Shown piece by piece: positions 51,639 to 61,094 of a stretch of DNA of 64,000 nt. This DNA is from Bacteroidales bacterium (GTDB taxonomy: Bacteria; Bacteroidota; Bacteroidia; Bacteroidales; Tenuifilaceae), in the NCBI GenBank assembly GCA_013376985.1, contig JACABB010000010.1:1-64000 (forward strand). The letters run 5' to 3'. The position numbers were made by a program, and so were the translations under genes. Under the pieces are notes generated by a model. The model was not told the DNA's origin. It did not search any database and was given only the letters and a program-made list of their open reading frames with translations. Numbering within the stretch: the stretch's first letter is position 1; the number at the start of each line of letters is the position of its first letter.

Positions 51639-53225
51639 TATTCTAACGCCAAGGATCATAACATCATCCGTTTGATCATTAACTCCTTTCCAATCTTCAA
51701 ATGTTTTTAATAGGATTGCCTTTTGATTAGCCATATCCTTTGGTGCTATTTCTATTAGAAGTTTCTGAAAGTTTCTTATTAGGTATTTTTTTCTTGTCAC
51801 CCACCCAAATTGATCTGAAAACCCATCAGAAAATAGATATAAACAATCATCTTTTTGGAGTTGGAAATTTTTCTGGGTGAAAATTCGATTTTCATTAATT
51901 GATTTACCGACAAGTATTTTGTCGCCTTTGAGTTGAATGAGTTCATTTCCTCTTACTATAAATGCTGGATTATAAGCTCCTGAAAACTGCAATTCCAAGG
52001 TTTTAAGATTAATCTTGCATAATGCAATGTCCATCCCATCCTTAGCATCGTATATATTACCCTTTCGACTTAATGCAGAGATCATCTCTCTACGCATATC
52101 GCTTAAGATCATGCTTGTATTATCAATCTCACGGCGATTTACAATTTCAGATAGTAATGCAATCCCCAGCATGCTAAGTAGTGCTCCCGGTACCCCATGC
52201 CCAGTACAATCAGCTGCTGCAATTATTATATAATTATCAACCTTTTGAACAAAATAAAAATCACCCCCAATTATATTTCTTGGTTGGTATAGAATAAAAC
52301 AGTCGTTAAAATTTTCTTTTAAAGAGTCATCCCCATGTAGAAGAGCGTTTTGGATATAACTAGCATATAATATACTGTCATCGATATTATGTTTGTATTG
52401 CATTAATAAATCACGCTGGAGAAGAATCTCATCGCTTTGAACTTCGAGTTTTATATTTTGCTGAGCAATCTTTTCATTTTGTTCTTGCAATTCAACATTT
52501 AATATCTTCAAATACTCCATCTGAGTACTAATCTCTTCTGTGAGTTGTGAAAGTTCTCTATTATTTTTCTTAAGATTGGCGTTTTTTTCAGAGATAAGTT
52601 TTAATAGTCTGATATTTTTATTTTGGGATGTTCTATATGCATCAACGGTTATGATACGAACCGATTCAAAGAAGAATGAGAAAAAGAATATTGCGCTAAA
52701 GATGGATAGAAACCTGACTACAAATTCAACGTCATAATACTCGTTTTGAAAACAGCTGAATGAAAAATAGATTATTGATGTTCCAATCAAAAGTAAATTA
52801 TATAGCGATCCAATTTTGCGACCCAATAGGAATAGGCTAAAAGGGGGGAAGACATAATACCAATATATTCCTGGGAAAATATAGTGACTTTTTATATTTA
52901 GCATTGTTGAGCCATTGCGAACAAGGAATAGAACCTCAAGGCAGAATAAACCAAATACTAGCACATGACTAGCAATAGCAATTTTTTTCTTAAGGTTTAA
53001 GAAAATTTGCATTGATATTATAATCAATACGCAACAGATATAGATATAAGAAAGTCTGAAATCATTTAATCGAAGCATTCTAAAGCTATAGAAGAGCAAA
53101 TAAAAAATGCCAATTATAGCAAATAGGTTAATTAGGGTAACCTTTCTAACATCTTCGTAAATCAGACTCCCTCTAATATTTGCGGAAAGAAAACCGTACA
53201 GAATTCTTTTAAATCTGTTCATCAA
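51636..53225 (-). CDS. Membrane SpoIIE/PP2C-type serine phosphatase
   Basis: A 529-residue protein. The first about 200 residues contain six to seven hydrophobic helices (LINLFAIIGIFYLLFYSF, YIYICCVLIIISMQIFL and so on). A long coiled coil (about 205-285, ISEKNANLKKNNRELSQLTEEISTQ and onwards) leads to a SpoIIE phosphatase domain (about 330-529) with FYFVQKVDNYIIIAAADCTGHGVPGALLSMLG (metal-binding Asp and Gly pair) and CLYLFSDGFSDQFG. Such Bacteroidota proteins act as signalling phosphatases, often on anti-sigma antagonists; no STAS or kinase partner is near. It is convergent with gapA. Confidence 0.9.
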   Translation of the reverse strand: MMNRFKRILYGFLSANIRGSLIYEDVRKVTLINLFAIIGIFYLLFYSFRMLRLNDFRLSYIYICCVLIIISMQIFLNLKKKIAIASHVLVFGLFCLEVLFLVRNGSTMLNIKSHYIFPGIYWYYVFPPFSLFLLGRKIGSLYNLLLIGTSIIYFSFSCFQNEYYDVEFVVRFLSIFSAIFFFSFFFESVRIITVDAYRTSQNKNIRLLKLISEKNANLKKNNRELSQLTEEISTQMEYLKILNVELQEQNEKIAQQNIKLEVQSDEILLQRDLLMQYKHNIDDSILYASYIQNALLHGDDSLKENFNDCFILYQPRNIIGGDFYFVQKVDNYIIIAAADCTGHGVPGALLSMLGIALLSEIVNRREIDNTSMILSDMRREMISALSRKGNIYDAKDGMDIALCKINLKTLELQFSGAYNPAFIVRGNELIQLKGDKILVGKSINENRIFTQKNFQLQKDDCLYLFSDGFSDQFGWVTRKKYLIRNFQKLLIEIAPKDMANQKAILLKTFEDWKGVNDQTDDVMILGVRI

Positions 53226-53580
53226 TATGAATAATCAGTTTCAGTATACATTTAACATAAGCCCAATTCTGAATTTAAAGGCTGACAATTGTATTTATTA
53301 ATACAAAATTAAAAAAGATAAGAAAAATTATTAAAATAAAGACAAAATAAAAATTCAACTATTTTAAGTTAGTATCCCTTAGTATTTGATAATGATTACA
53401 AATCGCTCAATTTTACAATAATTAAAAGTTTAATTCTATATTTTGTCGCTTATTTGTTTTTAAACTTAGCAAATATTAAAAGTAAATAGTTCGGAGAGCA
53501 AATACATTGATCTCAAATTTAAGAATTATTGAGATTCGAAATGGGCAAAATCCACAGATTATCAGAAATATGTAAATCCT
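53226..53580. other. Intergenic region, nothing recognised
   Basis: 355 very AT-rich bases between two leftward genes. On the minus strand TAATTTTG (complement of 53304-53311) could be a -7 element for the phosphatase gene. No frame, hairpin or repeat of note. Confidence 0.5.
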
Positions 53581-54828
53581 TTACTCATAACGCAATGCTT
53601 CAATAGGATCTAACCGTGAAGCTTTAACTGCTGGTAGGTAACCTGAAGCCAATCCAACACCAAAACAGAGACTAAGTCCAACTAAAATCCATTTCCAGGG
53701 TATTAAAAAAGGACTATCTGTAAGCATCGACATAATATTACCGATTAGTATTCCAAGAATTACACCTAGGATACCACCTAACTGACAAATGGCAATAGCT
53801 TCGAATAGAAATTGCTGCTTAATGGTGGAAGATTTAGCACCGATAGCTTTACGAGTGCCAATTTCGCGGGTACGTTCAGCAACAGCAACAAGCATTATAT
53901 TCATTAAACCAACCGCAGCACCTATTAAGGTGATAATACCAATTAGAGTTGCAACGTAAGTTACATTTTCTAAATTTTCTAACAGAATTTGAGCGAGACT
54001 ATCACTTTTTTCAATGTTAAAATCCGATTCGTCGGTGGCTTTTAGATTTCTAACGATTCTAAATATTCCTTCTGCTTCACTTACAGCATAGTCTAGGAAT
54101 TTAGGATCGTTTGGTTTTATGCTAATTGTATAGTCCATATTTGGCCTAGAAAAATATGTTGAAACATTACCATATGGAAGCATTACGGAACGGTCTGCGC
54201 CACCACCAAAACCTGTTCCTTTTGATTTAAGTACACCAACTACTCTGTATCTCCCTCCACCAACACTTATGAACTTATCAAGAGGATCTTCATTTTTATC
54301 AAATACCTTTTTTGCAACCTCATATCCAATAATAGCAACAGCCCTTCCAGCCTCTAACTCGTGCGATGAGAAATTGCGCCCATTAGTTATCTCCAAACCG
54401 GCAGTTATAAGATAATTTTCATCAATTCCGTAAATAGATATATTTGGATTGGTTTTTTTTGATTTTTGTTTAATTGTGCTTGTGTTTGAAGCGCTAACAG
54501 AAATTGAAACAATGGATGGAAATTGGAATCTATCCTTGAATTCTTGTGCTTGCCTCATGCTTACATATGGATGGTTTAAAGTACGGTAGCGTTTCCCCGC
54601 AACATGTACTCGCATTCCTCTACTTGCAATACTAAATGTATTTGCTCCCATGCTTGAAAATTCGTTGCTAATACTCCCGCTAATAGAGTCAATGGCTGTT
54701 AAAATTCCTACTAGAGCCATTATGCCAAGGGCAATAATAAATATTGTTAGTATTGAACGCAAAGTATTCGATCTAATTGCGTTTAAAGATATTTTTATAT
54801 TCTCTTTTAAAAGTGCACCGAATCTCAT
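53581..54828 (-). CDS. MacB-type ABC transporter permease
   Basis: A 415-residue FtsX/MacB permease. The N-terminus has a membrane helix (TILTIFIIALGIMALVGILTAI, residues about 28-49), then a periplasmic MacB_PCD domain (about 50-280) with NTFSIASRGMR and ISIYGIDENYL, then three helices with TREIGTRKAIGAKSSTIKQQFLFEAI (FtsX motif, about 320-345) and a C-terminal LDPIEALRYE. No ATPase or membrane-fusion gene adjoins. It probably pairs with a MacB-type ATPase elsewhere for lipid or peptide export, or acts as a lipoprotein-release-like component. Confidence 0.92.
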   Translation of the reverse strand: MRFGALLKENIKISLNAIRSNTLRSILTIFIIALGIMALVGILTAIDSISGSISNEFSSMGANTFSIASRGMRVHVAGKRYRTLNHPYVSMRQAQEFKDRFQFPSIVSISVSASNTSTIKQKSKKTNPNISIYGIDENYLITAGLEITNGRNFSSHELEAGRAVAIIGYEVAKKVFDKNEDPLDKFISVGGGRYRVVGVLKSKGTGFGGGADRSVMLPYGNVSTYFSRPNMDYTISIKPNDPKFLDYAVSEAEGIFRIVRNLKATDESDFNIEKSDSLAQILLENLENVTYVATLIGIITLIGAAVGLMNIMLVAVAERTREIGTRKAIGAKSSTIKQQFLFEAIAICQLGGILGVILGILIGNIMSMLTDSPFLIPWKWILVGLSLCFGVGLASGYLPAVKASRLDPIEALRYE

Positions 54829-55033
54829 AGAATTAAATTTAGAGCCTACGAGTCAAAGTTAGCAGATCTTTAGCAACCCATAAGCTAAAAAGCTATAAAT
54901 AGTTGATAGTAATATTCTGAAAAGATTATTTTTATACAATTTTTAGTATTCGAATAAATGTTTGGTTATATAAATGGATTAACATTTAACCTTTTAGGAT
55001 TAACTTTTGTCTTTTAAATTATAACTTTTCTAG

Positions 55034-55041
55034 TATTTTTG
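55034..55041 (+). promoter_or_regulatory. Bacteroidota -7 element of the LuxC-like gene
   Basis: TATTTTTG fits TAnnTTTG and lies 13 nt before the ATG at 55055, giving a nearly leaderless transcript. Confidence 0.5.
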
Positions 55042-55054
55042 TAAAAAAAGATAG

Positions 55055-56092
55055 ATGAATATTGAAAATCGAATAGATGCTTTTGTTGTACTTGGCGAAA
55101 GAATGCTCTCTGAATCAATTCAAAATAGTGACTTTGAATTTGAAAAGATTATTCAGGAAGCCAGTATTCATAATCCTTGGTTTACTGCTGAAAATGTATA
55201 TTTTGCAATTGAGTCTATTGCTAATTTATGGTTTAAACGTGATGCCCTAAACTCATTAATAGCAAAATACCCTAGAACCCATTTTACTCCTAAAGAGAGT
55301 AAAAAGGTTGTTGTAATAATGGCTGGAAACATTCCCTTTGCTGGTCTTCATGATTTGATATGTGTATTACTTGCTGGTCATCGTTTTTTAGGAAAAGTGT
55401 CATCAAAAGATGGGCATTTAATGGCTGCTGTAATAAATATGTTATGTGAGATAAATCCTGAGTTTTCAGATTTAATTGAACTCTCAGAAGTTACATTGCA
55501 TGGCTTTGATGCGGTAATTGCTACTGGTAGCGATAACTCATCACGTTATTTTGATTACTATTTTAAAAATTACCCAACAATAATTCGCAAACATAGGAAT
55601 AGTATCGCTGTTATAACGGGAAAGGAAACTGATGACGAACTCGTTCAGCTTAGTGATGATATATTTGTGTATTTTGGCTTGGGCTGTAGAAATGTTTCTA
55701 AGTTAATGGTTCCTAGGGACTATTCTTTTCTTTCAATGCTAAAAGCATTTAAAACATGGCAAAGCCTCGATACTCATAATAAGTATATGAATAATTATGA
55801 GTTTCAGAAAACGATGAATATAATGAACCTAGTTAATCATATCGATACCGATTTTATGCTTTTAAAACAGAATGAATCAATCGGGTCAACAGTGGGAGTT
55901 GTTCATTATCAGGAATATGAAAAGATTGAAGATGTATTGATTTATATTGATAATCATCGAGATGAGTTACAATGTATTGTTGGAGATAGTGAACTAATTC
56001 CAAATGCTATCCCTTTTGGAACAAGCCAAAGTCCAAAATTAGATGAGTTTGCCGATGGTATTGATACTATAGAATTCTTGAGTAAACTCTAA
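55055..56092 (+). CDS. Acyl-CoA reductase (LuxC-like, aldehyde dehydrogenase fold)
   Basis: A 345-residue protein of the LuxC-type acyl-CoA reductase family. A nucleotide-binding segment is VVVIMAGNIPFAGLHDLICVLLAGHRFLGKVSS (about 87-120). The VYFGLGCRNVSKLMVP region (about 205-220) contains the Cys at the acyl-thioester position. The protein is shorter than LuxC (about 480). It probably reduces an acyl thioester to an aldehyde; substrate unknown. Nothing nearby suggests bioluminescence or alkane genes. Confidence 0.88.
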   Translation: MNIENRIDAFVVLGERMLSESIQNSDFEFEKIIQEASIHNPWFTAENVYFAIESIANLWFKRDALNSLIAKYPRTHFTPKESKKVVVIMAGNIPFAGLHDLICVLLAGHRFLGKVSSKDGHLMAAVINMLCEINPEFSDLIELSEVTLHGFDAVIATGSDNSSRYFDYYFKNYPTIIRKHRNSIAVITGKETDDELVQLSDDIFVYFGLGCRNVSKLMVPRDYSFLSMLKAFKTWQSLDTHNKYMNNYEFQKTMNIMNLVNHIDTDFMLLKQNESIGSTVGVVHYQEYEKIEDVLIYIDNHRDELQCIVGDSELIPNAIPFGTSQSPKLDEFADGIDTIEFLSKL

Positions 56093-56158
56093 CCATTTAT
56101 TCAGTTTTATGATACAAGTAGTAAAATATTCAAATAATGCAATCAAATATTACCATCT

Positions 56159-56686
56159 ATGATTTATAAATTTAGAATGATTTCTGGTGACGAAAAGGTT
56201 TTTCTAAGAGATTATGAGATTGACTCAAATCAAACATTTTTAGACTTTCACAAAATTATTCAAGAAAACCTTCGTTACGATTCATCCCAATTAGCATCAT
56301 TCTTTCTTGCAGATGAAAACTGGAATAAAGGGTTAGAGTTAACTTTAATCGATATGGAAAATGACGGAGGACCTGCTGCCATTCCTATGGATTCGATTAA
56401 AATAAAAGAGGTAATTAAAGAAAAGAAAGAACGATTGCTTTATGATTATGATATCATAGCCGATAACTCATTCTTTATTGAGTTGATGGATATTTATACT
56501 CCAGATTGTAAAAAGAAATATCCCATTTGTTCTGCATCGGTTGGCGAACCTCCTTTACAATCAGAGTTTCAAAATATCTCAACGGATCCAGTAAATGATG
56601 ATAATTCTATCAACGATATTTTAAATGAGTTTGATTCACAAGAATTCGATTATGGTTCAGAGGGATTTGATGGTGATGATTATTAA
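56159..56686 (+). CDS. pRiA4b ORF-3-like protein (PF07929 family)
   Basis: A 175-residue protein resembling the pRiA4b ORF-3 family: IYKFRMISGDEKVFLRDYEIDSNQTFLDFHKIIQENLRYD, FFLADENW and the LLYDYDIIADNSFFIELMDIY segment, with a Cys pair (CKKKYPIC, about 122-129). The tail is Asp/Asn-rich (VNDDNSINDILNEFDSQEFDYGSEGFDGDDY). The family is widespread and its function is not known; in some elements it travels with plasmids. No mobile-element hallmark is present here. It lies 66 nt after the acyl-CoA reductase gene. Confidence 0.82.
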   Translation: MIYKFRMISGDEKVFLRDYEIDSNQTFLDFHKIIQENLRYDSSQLASFFLADENWNKGLELTLIDMENDGGPAAIPMDSIKIKEVIKEKKERLLYDYDIIADNSFFIELMDIYTPDCKKKYPICSASVGEPPLQSEFQNISTDPVNDDNSINDILNEFDSQEFDYGSEGFDGDDY

Positions 56687-56772
56687 ATCTGATATAAAAT
56701 TTAGTTTGTTTGCATTCAAATATCTTTGCTAATTACAGACAATTTGGTAACTGAGATACCTAAATTAAATAA

Positions 56773-57690
56773 ATGCCAATAGAGTCAAAATTTCTTATTG
56801 TTTTACTTGGCCCTACAGGAGTTGGTAAAACCGATCTCAGCATTACACTTTCGCATCAATTTAATGCCCCAATTTTATCGGCAGATTCAAGGCAGTTTTA
56901 CAGGGAAATGAGAATTGGAACGGCCGCACCCACTCAAGCCATTCTTGATAATGCGCCACATCATTTTGTTGGAAATAAATCAATTCTTGATAGGTATAGT
57001 TGTGGTATATTTGAACTTGAGGTACTTGAACTCTTAGATACTCTTTATAAGAGCCATAATTCAGCCTTATTGGTTGGTGGTTCTGGTTTATATATTGATG
57101 CCGTTTGCAAGGGGATTGATGATTTTCCTTCACCGGATAGCGAATTAAGGAAAGATTTGTATGCTAGACTTCAAAGCGAGGGAATTAATAGTTTAAAGAG
57201 CCATCTAAATGAACTAGATCCAGTATATTATAATCAAGTTGATCAAAGTAATACCCAACGAATTCTTAAAGCTCTTGAAGTATGCTTGCAGACTGGAAGA
57301 ACCTATTCCTCGTTCTTAACAAGCCCCAATAAACCTCGCCCATTTTCTTTAATCAAAATAGGGTTAAACCGCTCTAGAGAGGAATTGTATCAGCGTATCA
57401 ACGATAGAGTCGATAATATGCTTGCAGATGGGTTGGTGGCAGAAGTTAAAAATTTGTACGATTATAAGCATTTAAATGCTTTAAATACTGTTGGCTATAA
57501 AGAAATTTTTGACTATCTCAACGGTAAGATGTCATTAGAAAGTGCAATTGAACTGATAAAGCGAAACTCGCGGCGTTATGCAAAAAGACAGCTAACATGG
57601 TGGGCTCGAGATAATGAAATTACCTGGTTTCACCCGGAACAGATAGATAAAATAATTGAGTTGATTACTTATGAGATTTCAAATGGATGA
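56773..57690 (+). CDS. miaA: tRNA dimethylallyltransferase
   Basis: The enzyme isopentenylates A37 of tRNAs reading U-initial codons. Motifs: LIVLLGPTGVGKTDLSI (P-loop), LSADSRQFYREMRIGTAAP, DVYDYIDPK-type region VGGSGLYIDAVCKGIDDFP, and the C-terminal TVGYKEIFDYLNG and RRYAKRQLTWW. It has 305 residues, the normal length. It overlaps the next gene by 20 nt, indicating translational coupling. Confidence 0.96.
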   Translation: MPIESKFLIVLLGPTGVGKTDLSITLSHQFNAPILSADSRQFYREMRIGTAAPTQAILDNAPHHFVGNKSILDRYSCGIFELEVLELLDTLYKSHNSALLVGGSGLYIDAVCKGIDDFPSPDSELRKDLYARLQSEGINSLKSHLNELDPVYYNQVDQSNTQRILKALEVCLQTGRTYSSFLTSPNKPRPFSLIKIGLNRSREELYQRINDRVDNMLADGLVAEVKNLYDYKHLNALNTVGYKEIFDYLNGKMSLESAIELIKRNSRRYAKRQLTWWARDNEITWFHPEQIDKIIELITYEISNG

Positions 57691-58279
57691 ATCATTTAGA
57701 GGGAGGAACTCAGTAAATCATAACTTACCCAAGCCAATTGCTTTTAATTGTTGGAAACATCACATGGGATATATAAAGGATGCTCTGATTTCAAATGACT
57801 TATGCAACTTTAGCCATTTAAATATCCATGAAATCATACAGTTTATTGGGGATTCCAATGTTGATTTTTACTATGGTGACCTAGATACTATTAGTATATC
57901 CGATCAGATAATTTGCAGAATTACTGCTGAAATTGATTTAAACATTGATAACTTCACAGAATGGGTAAGTTCAAAAGGTCGTGACTACAAAGAAATAGTT
58001 CTATCAGATGGATCAAGTTGGACAATCAGGCTTGGTCAAATTGATAATCGTTTTATTCATATTCATCCAAGTAGATATTCTAAAAAAACCTTAAGAGTTA
58101 AGAGCTCTACTTTAAAAACTGCCGTTGCATTTTTTTTCAATTTTGGTTTTTCTACTGAAAATATTTCGGTTGAAAAGATAAATTATATTAGGCACAAAAT
58201 TGTAAAACTCCCACTTTTTAAATCTAATTCTTCCCTTGCTGCCCTCTCTAGAGTAGTTGGTGTTTTTTCCTTGGATTAA
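57671..58279 (+). CDS. Hypothetical protein overlapping miaA (202 aa)
   Basis: I do not recognise this protein. It starts at an ATG 20 nt inside miaA (MRFQMDESFRGRN). It has a central alpha/beta region (DSNVDFYYGDLDTISISDQIICRITAEID) and a conserved-looking FIHIHPSRYSKKTLRVKSSTLKTAVAFFFNFG, containing HIHPSR. No signal peptide or membrane segment. The overlap suggests co-translation with miaA, and the length and clean frame support it being a real gene. Nucleic-acid-related function is possible but not shown. Confidence 0.75.
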   Translation: MRFQMDESFRGRNSVNHNLPKPIAFNCWKHHMGYIKDALISNDLCNFSHLNIHEIIQFIGDSNVDFYYGDLDTISISDQIICRITAEIDLNIDNFTEWVSSKGRDYKEIVLSDGSSWTIRLGQIDNRFIHIHPSRYSKKTLRVKSSTLKTAVAFFFNFGFSTENISVEKINYIRHKIVKLPLFKSNSSLAALSRVVGVFSLD

Positions 58280-58416
58280 TAGTATCTGTAGTGTTTGTAT
58301 TTAAGTAAAAATCAGACAATCAATGAATTGATGTAATTACTAAAGATTGTTATAAATCATCTTTATTTCATTACACGTATGAAACAAATCTAATTAATTA
58401 GCGTTTATGTAAATGA

Positions 58417-58525
58417 AAAGCAACTTCATAGATTAGGTTTTAGGGTTAATAGTTGGTTACTATTACTGTTGCTTTCTTAGGTTAATTTTTAGGGTGTAAA
58501 AGCGGGATCTTACGATCCCGTTTTT
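58417..58525 (+). other. Structured RNA region with terminator (possible leader or small RNA)
   Basis: GAAAAGCAAC (58417-58426) can pair with GTTGCTTTC (58468-58476) across 41 nt. CGGGATC (58503-58509) pairs with GATCCCG (58514-58520) and is followed by TTTTT, an intrinsic terminator. A tiny frame ATG AAA AGC AAC TTC ATA GAT TAG overlaps the first arm, but has no codon bias. The region could be the 3' end of the preceding transcript or a separate small RNA. The rest of the 58280-58594 gap shows nothing. Confidence 0.45.
58503..58525 (+). terminator. Rho-independent terminator
   Basis: A 7-bp perfect stem CGGGATC/GATCCCG with a TTAC loop and a T5 tail. It is 223 nt after the gene that overlaps miaA and 70 nt before the peptide-binding lipoprotein. 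Confidence 0.88.
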
Positions 58526-58565
58526 ATTACTCTTAAAAAATCACAAATGCTCATCAAATTTTAAA

Positions 58566-58573
58566 TACTTTTG
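58566..58573 (+). promoter_or_regulatory. Bacteroidota -7 element of the peptide-binding lipoprotein
   Basis: TACTTTTG fits TAnnTTTG and is 21 nt before the ATG at 58595. Confidence 0.5.
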
Positions 58574-58594
58574 TTTTTTTAAATTTTGGATTTG

Positions 58595-60244
58595 ATGAGA
58601 TTCTCCCTTTTATGTTTGATTTTGTTCAGTACAATCTTTTGTGCTTGTAACAGTTCAGATAGTAACCATAAAAAACAGCAAGTATTTCGTTATAATGAAA
58701 GTAAAGGCATTTCTTCACTCGATCCCGCTTTTGCTAGAAACTTACCGCTCATTTGGCCTGTTCATCAAATTTTTAATGGATTAGTTCAACTTGATGATTC
58801 CTTAAAAGTAAGACCTTGCATTGCTAAAAAATGGGAAGTATCAAATGATGGAAAGGTTTTTACTTTCCTACTAAGAAGTGATGTATATTTTCATTGTTCC
58901 GAGGTTTTTCCTGATAGTATTGGACGAAAGGTAATTGCATCAGATTTTGTTTATAGTTTTAATCGAATACTCAACCCCGAGATAGCATCACCTGGGGCTT
59001 GGGTTCTGTCAAGTTTAGAAAAGGATAGAGTGGGTACTCATAATGGTTGCATGGCACTTAATGATTCTGTATTTCAAGTATATCTAAAAAAACCTTTCCC
59101 CGCTTTTCTTGGGATGTTAACAATGCCATATTGCTATGTCATACCGCATGAAGCTATTGAATTTTATGGTAGGGAGTTTCGAAACCATCCTGTTGGAACG
59201 GGTCCATTTTTCTTTAAATATTGGAAGGAGGGAGAAAAGCTAATCTTAAGGCGAAATTCAAAATATTTTGAGAAGGATAGCAAAGGGGTAAGATTCCCTT
59301 ATTTAGAGTCTATTAGTATTTCATTTATTGCCGATAAGCAATCGGAGTTTCTTGAATTTATTAAGGGCAATATCGATTTCATTTCTGGTGTAAACCCTGC
59401 ATCAAAAGATGAGTTATTGACTCGAAATGGTAATTTAAACCCTCGATATTTAAACAAGATTAAGATGATAACGGGCCCTTACTTGAATACCGAGTATTTA
59501 GGAATTCTTATTGATGGTTCAAATCAATCATTTAAATCTAATCCTCTACTTCTAAATAAAGTACGAAAGGCAATTGGATATGGCATTGATCGTAGCAAGA
59601 TGATGATGTATTTACGTAGCAATATTGGATATCCTGCTTTTAATGGTTTTATTCCTAATGGGATGCCCGATTTCAAAAATGCAACAAAGGGGTTTTGTTA
59701 TAACCCAGAGTTATCCCAAGAACTCTTAAAGGAGGTAGGTTACAGCACTTCTAAAACGCTACCCTTACTCTCTCTTGCAACGACAGATGATTATGTAGAT
59801 ATCTGTGAATTTATTCAGCACCAGTTGAACAATTTGGGATTTGATATTAAAGTTGATGTATATCCTGGTGCTGCTTACCGTGAAATGCTGGCCAACTCAA
59901 AGCTTAAATTTTTCAGAGCATCTTGGGTTGCTGATTATGCAGACCCTGAAAACTACTTAGCGCTTTTTAATAGTGTTAACTTTAGTCCATCTGGACCAAA
60001 TTACACACATTTTAAAAGTGAAATATATAATAATTTATACGCCAACTCTTTATCTGAGATATCTCAACAAAAAAGATTGAAATTGTATAAAGAGATGGAC
60101 TCAATTATTATTGATAATGCCGTTGTTATACCTTTATACTACGATAAGGTTATACGCTTTATTCAAAATGATGTGGAAGGCATGGAATGCAATCCAATGA
60201 ATCTTCTGATTCTTAAAAATGTTAAAAAGCAAATAGTACAGTAA
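58595..60244 (+). CDS. Peptide/nickel ABC transporter substrate-binding lipoprotein (SBP_bac_5)
   Basis: From ATG 58595 (MRFSLLCLILFSTIFCACNSSD) it has 549 residues with a lipobox (FCAC, Cys about 16-18). An in-frame TTG at 58586 adds three residues. The OppA/DppA-like fold is indicated by SLDPAFARNLPLIWPVHQIFNGLVQ, VRPCIAKKWEVSNDGKVFTFLLRSDVYFHCS and VGTGPFFFKYWKEGEKLILRRN; VRKAIGYGIDRSKMMMYL follows. It presumably delivers an oligopeptide or similar ligand to a permease encoded elsewhere. No permease or ATPase gene is adjacent; the next gene, a sugar kinase, is one nucleotide downstream, suggesting uptake of peptidoglycan-derived ligands. Confidence 0.9.
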   Translation: MRFSLLCLILFSTIFCACNSSDSNHKKQQVFRYNESKGISSLDPAFARNLPLIWPVHQIFNGLVQLDDSLKVRPCIAKKWEVSNDGKVFTFLLRSDVYFHCSEVFPDSIGRKVIASDFVYSFNRILNPEIASPGAWVLSSLEKDRVGTHNGCMALNDSVFQVYLKKPFPAFLGMLTMPYCYVIPHEAIEFYGREFRNHPVGTGPFFFKYWKEGEKLILRRNSKYFEKDSKGVRFPYLESISISFIADKQSEFLEFIKGNIDFISGVNPASKDELLTRNGNLNPRYLNKIKMITGPYLNTEYLGILIDGSNQSFKSNPLLLNKVRKAIGYGIDRSKMMMYLRSNIGYPAFNGFIPNGMPDFKNATKGFCYNPELSQELLKEVGYSTSKTLPLLSLATTDDYVDICEFIQHQLNNLGFDIKVDVYPGAAYREMLANSKLKFFRASWVADYADPENYLALFNSVNFSPSGPNYTHFKSEIYNNLYANSLSEISQQKRLKLYKEMDSIIIDNAVVIPLYYDKVIRFIQNDVEGMECNPMNLLILKNVKKQIVQ

Positions 60245-60245
60245 T

Positions 60246-61094
60246 ATGATAGTAGTTGCAGATAGTGGTTTAACTAAAACTGATTGGAGGATTGTGCTTC
60301 CCAATAAATCGATAATACCATTTGAGACAAAGGGATTAAGTCCTTTTTTTAGTAATAGTGAAGATTATAATAATGCCTTAAAATCAGCATTTCCTTCACA
60401 TTTGAATCCCTCCGAGGTTTCAAAAATATTTTTTTATGGATCTGGTTGTTCTGGGGATGAGAAAGGTGCTTTAGCACAACAGGCGCTTCAATCGTTCTTT
60501 GTTAAAGCAGAATCAAATGCTTATTCCGATATACTTGCTGCTGCAAGAGCATTATTTGGAGATGGGAGAGGGGTAATTGCAATATTAGGAACAGGATCAA
60601 ATATAGCCTATTATGATGGGACGAAGGTAACTCACTACACCCCATCGCTCGGCTATATTCTTGGCGATGAAGGTAGCGGTGCTTATATTGGTCGACAGCT
60701 TATTCAAGCATATTTTTATGGCCTTTTACCTGCAGAATTATCAGAATCTTTGCATAATCGATACAACCTAAATTTAAGTGATATTCTTGATCGGATATAT
60801 TGTCAGCAAAAGCCATCAACCTACCTTGCTTCATTTGTTCCTTTTATAAAAGAGAATATTAGCAATGAATATATACGTCAAATGGTTTATAATGTGTTTG
60901 AAAAACTTTACGAATTTCACCTAAAGCGGATACCTGAATTAAAAACCTACGGACTTGGGGTAGTTGGCTCAGTTGGTTTTGTATTTAGCGATTTTCTGAA
61001 TAGAATTGCTAAGGATAAAGGTTTTGAGGTCAATAAGATCATTCAATATCCAATTGAATCGTTAGTTAGCTATCATATTCAGAAAGAAGATTAA
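60246..61094 (+). CDS. BadF/BcrA-type ATPase, probable N-acetylglucosamine kinase
   Basis: A 282-residue actin-fold kinase: VVADSGLTKTDWRIVLP (phosphate-1 loop), FYGSGCSGDE, GRGVIAILGTGSNIAYYDG (phosphate-2 loop) and LGYILGDEGSGAYIGRQLI. Bacteroidota members of this group are annotated as N-acetylglucosamine or muropeptide-sugar kinases. It begins 1 nt after the peptide-binding lipoprotein, so the two genes are one operon and may jointly recycle cell-wall fragments. It ends 4 nt into the convergent NTPase gene. Confidence 0.85.
   Translation: MIVVADSGLTKTDWRIVLPNKSIIPFETKGLSPFFSNSEDYNNALKSAFPSHLNPSEVSKIFFYGSGCSGDEKGALAQQALQSFFVKAESNAYSDILAAARALFGDGRGVIAILGTGSNIAYYDGTKVTHYTPSLGYILGDEGSGAYIGRQLIQAYFYGLLPAELSESLHNRYNLNLSDILDRIYCQQKPSTYLASFVPFIKENISNEYIRQMVYNVFEKLYEFHLKRIPELKTYGLGVVGSVGFVFSDFLNRIAKDKGFEVNKIIQYPIESLVSYHIQKED

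Noticed and set aside
56159-56686. Mobile-element passenger because of pRiA4b ORF-3 similarity
   Set aside because: No transposase, terminal inverted repeats or target duplication is near; the gene sits among housekeeping genes.
58414-58440. Leader peptide in front of the peptide-binding lipoprotein
   Set aside because: The only small frame (seven codons) shows no run of any amino acid codon, so an attenuator of the pheA kind is not supported.
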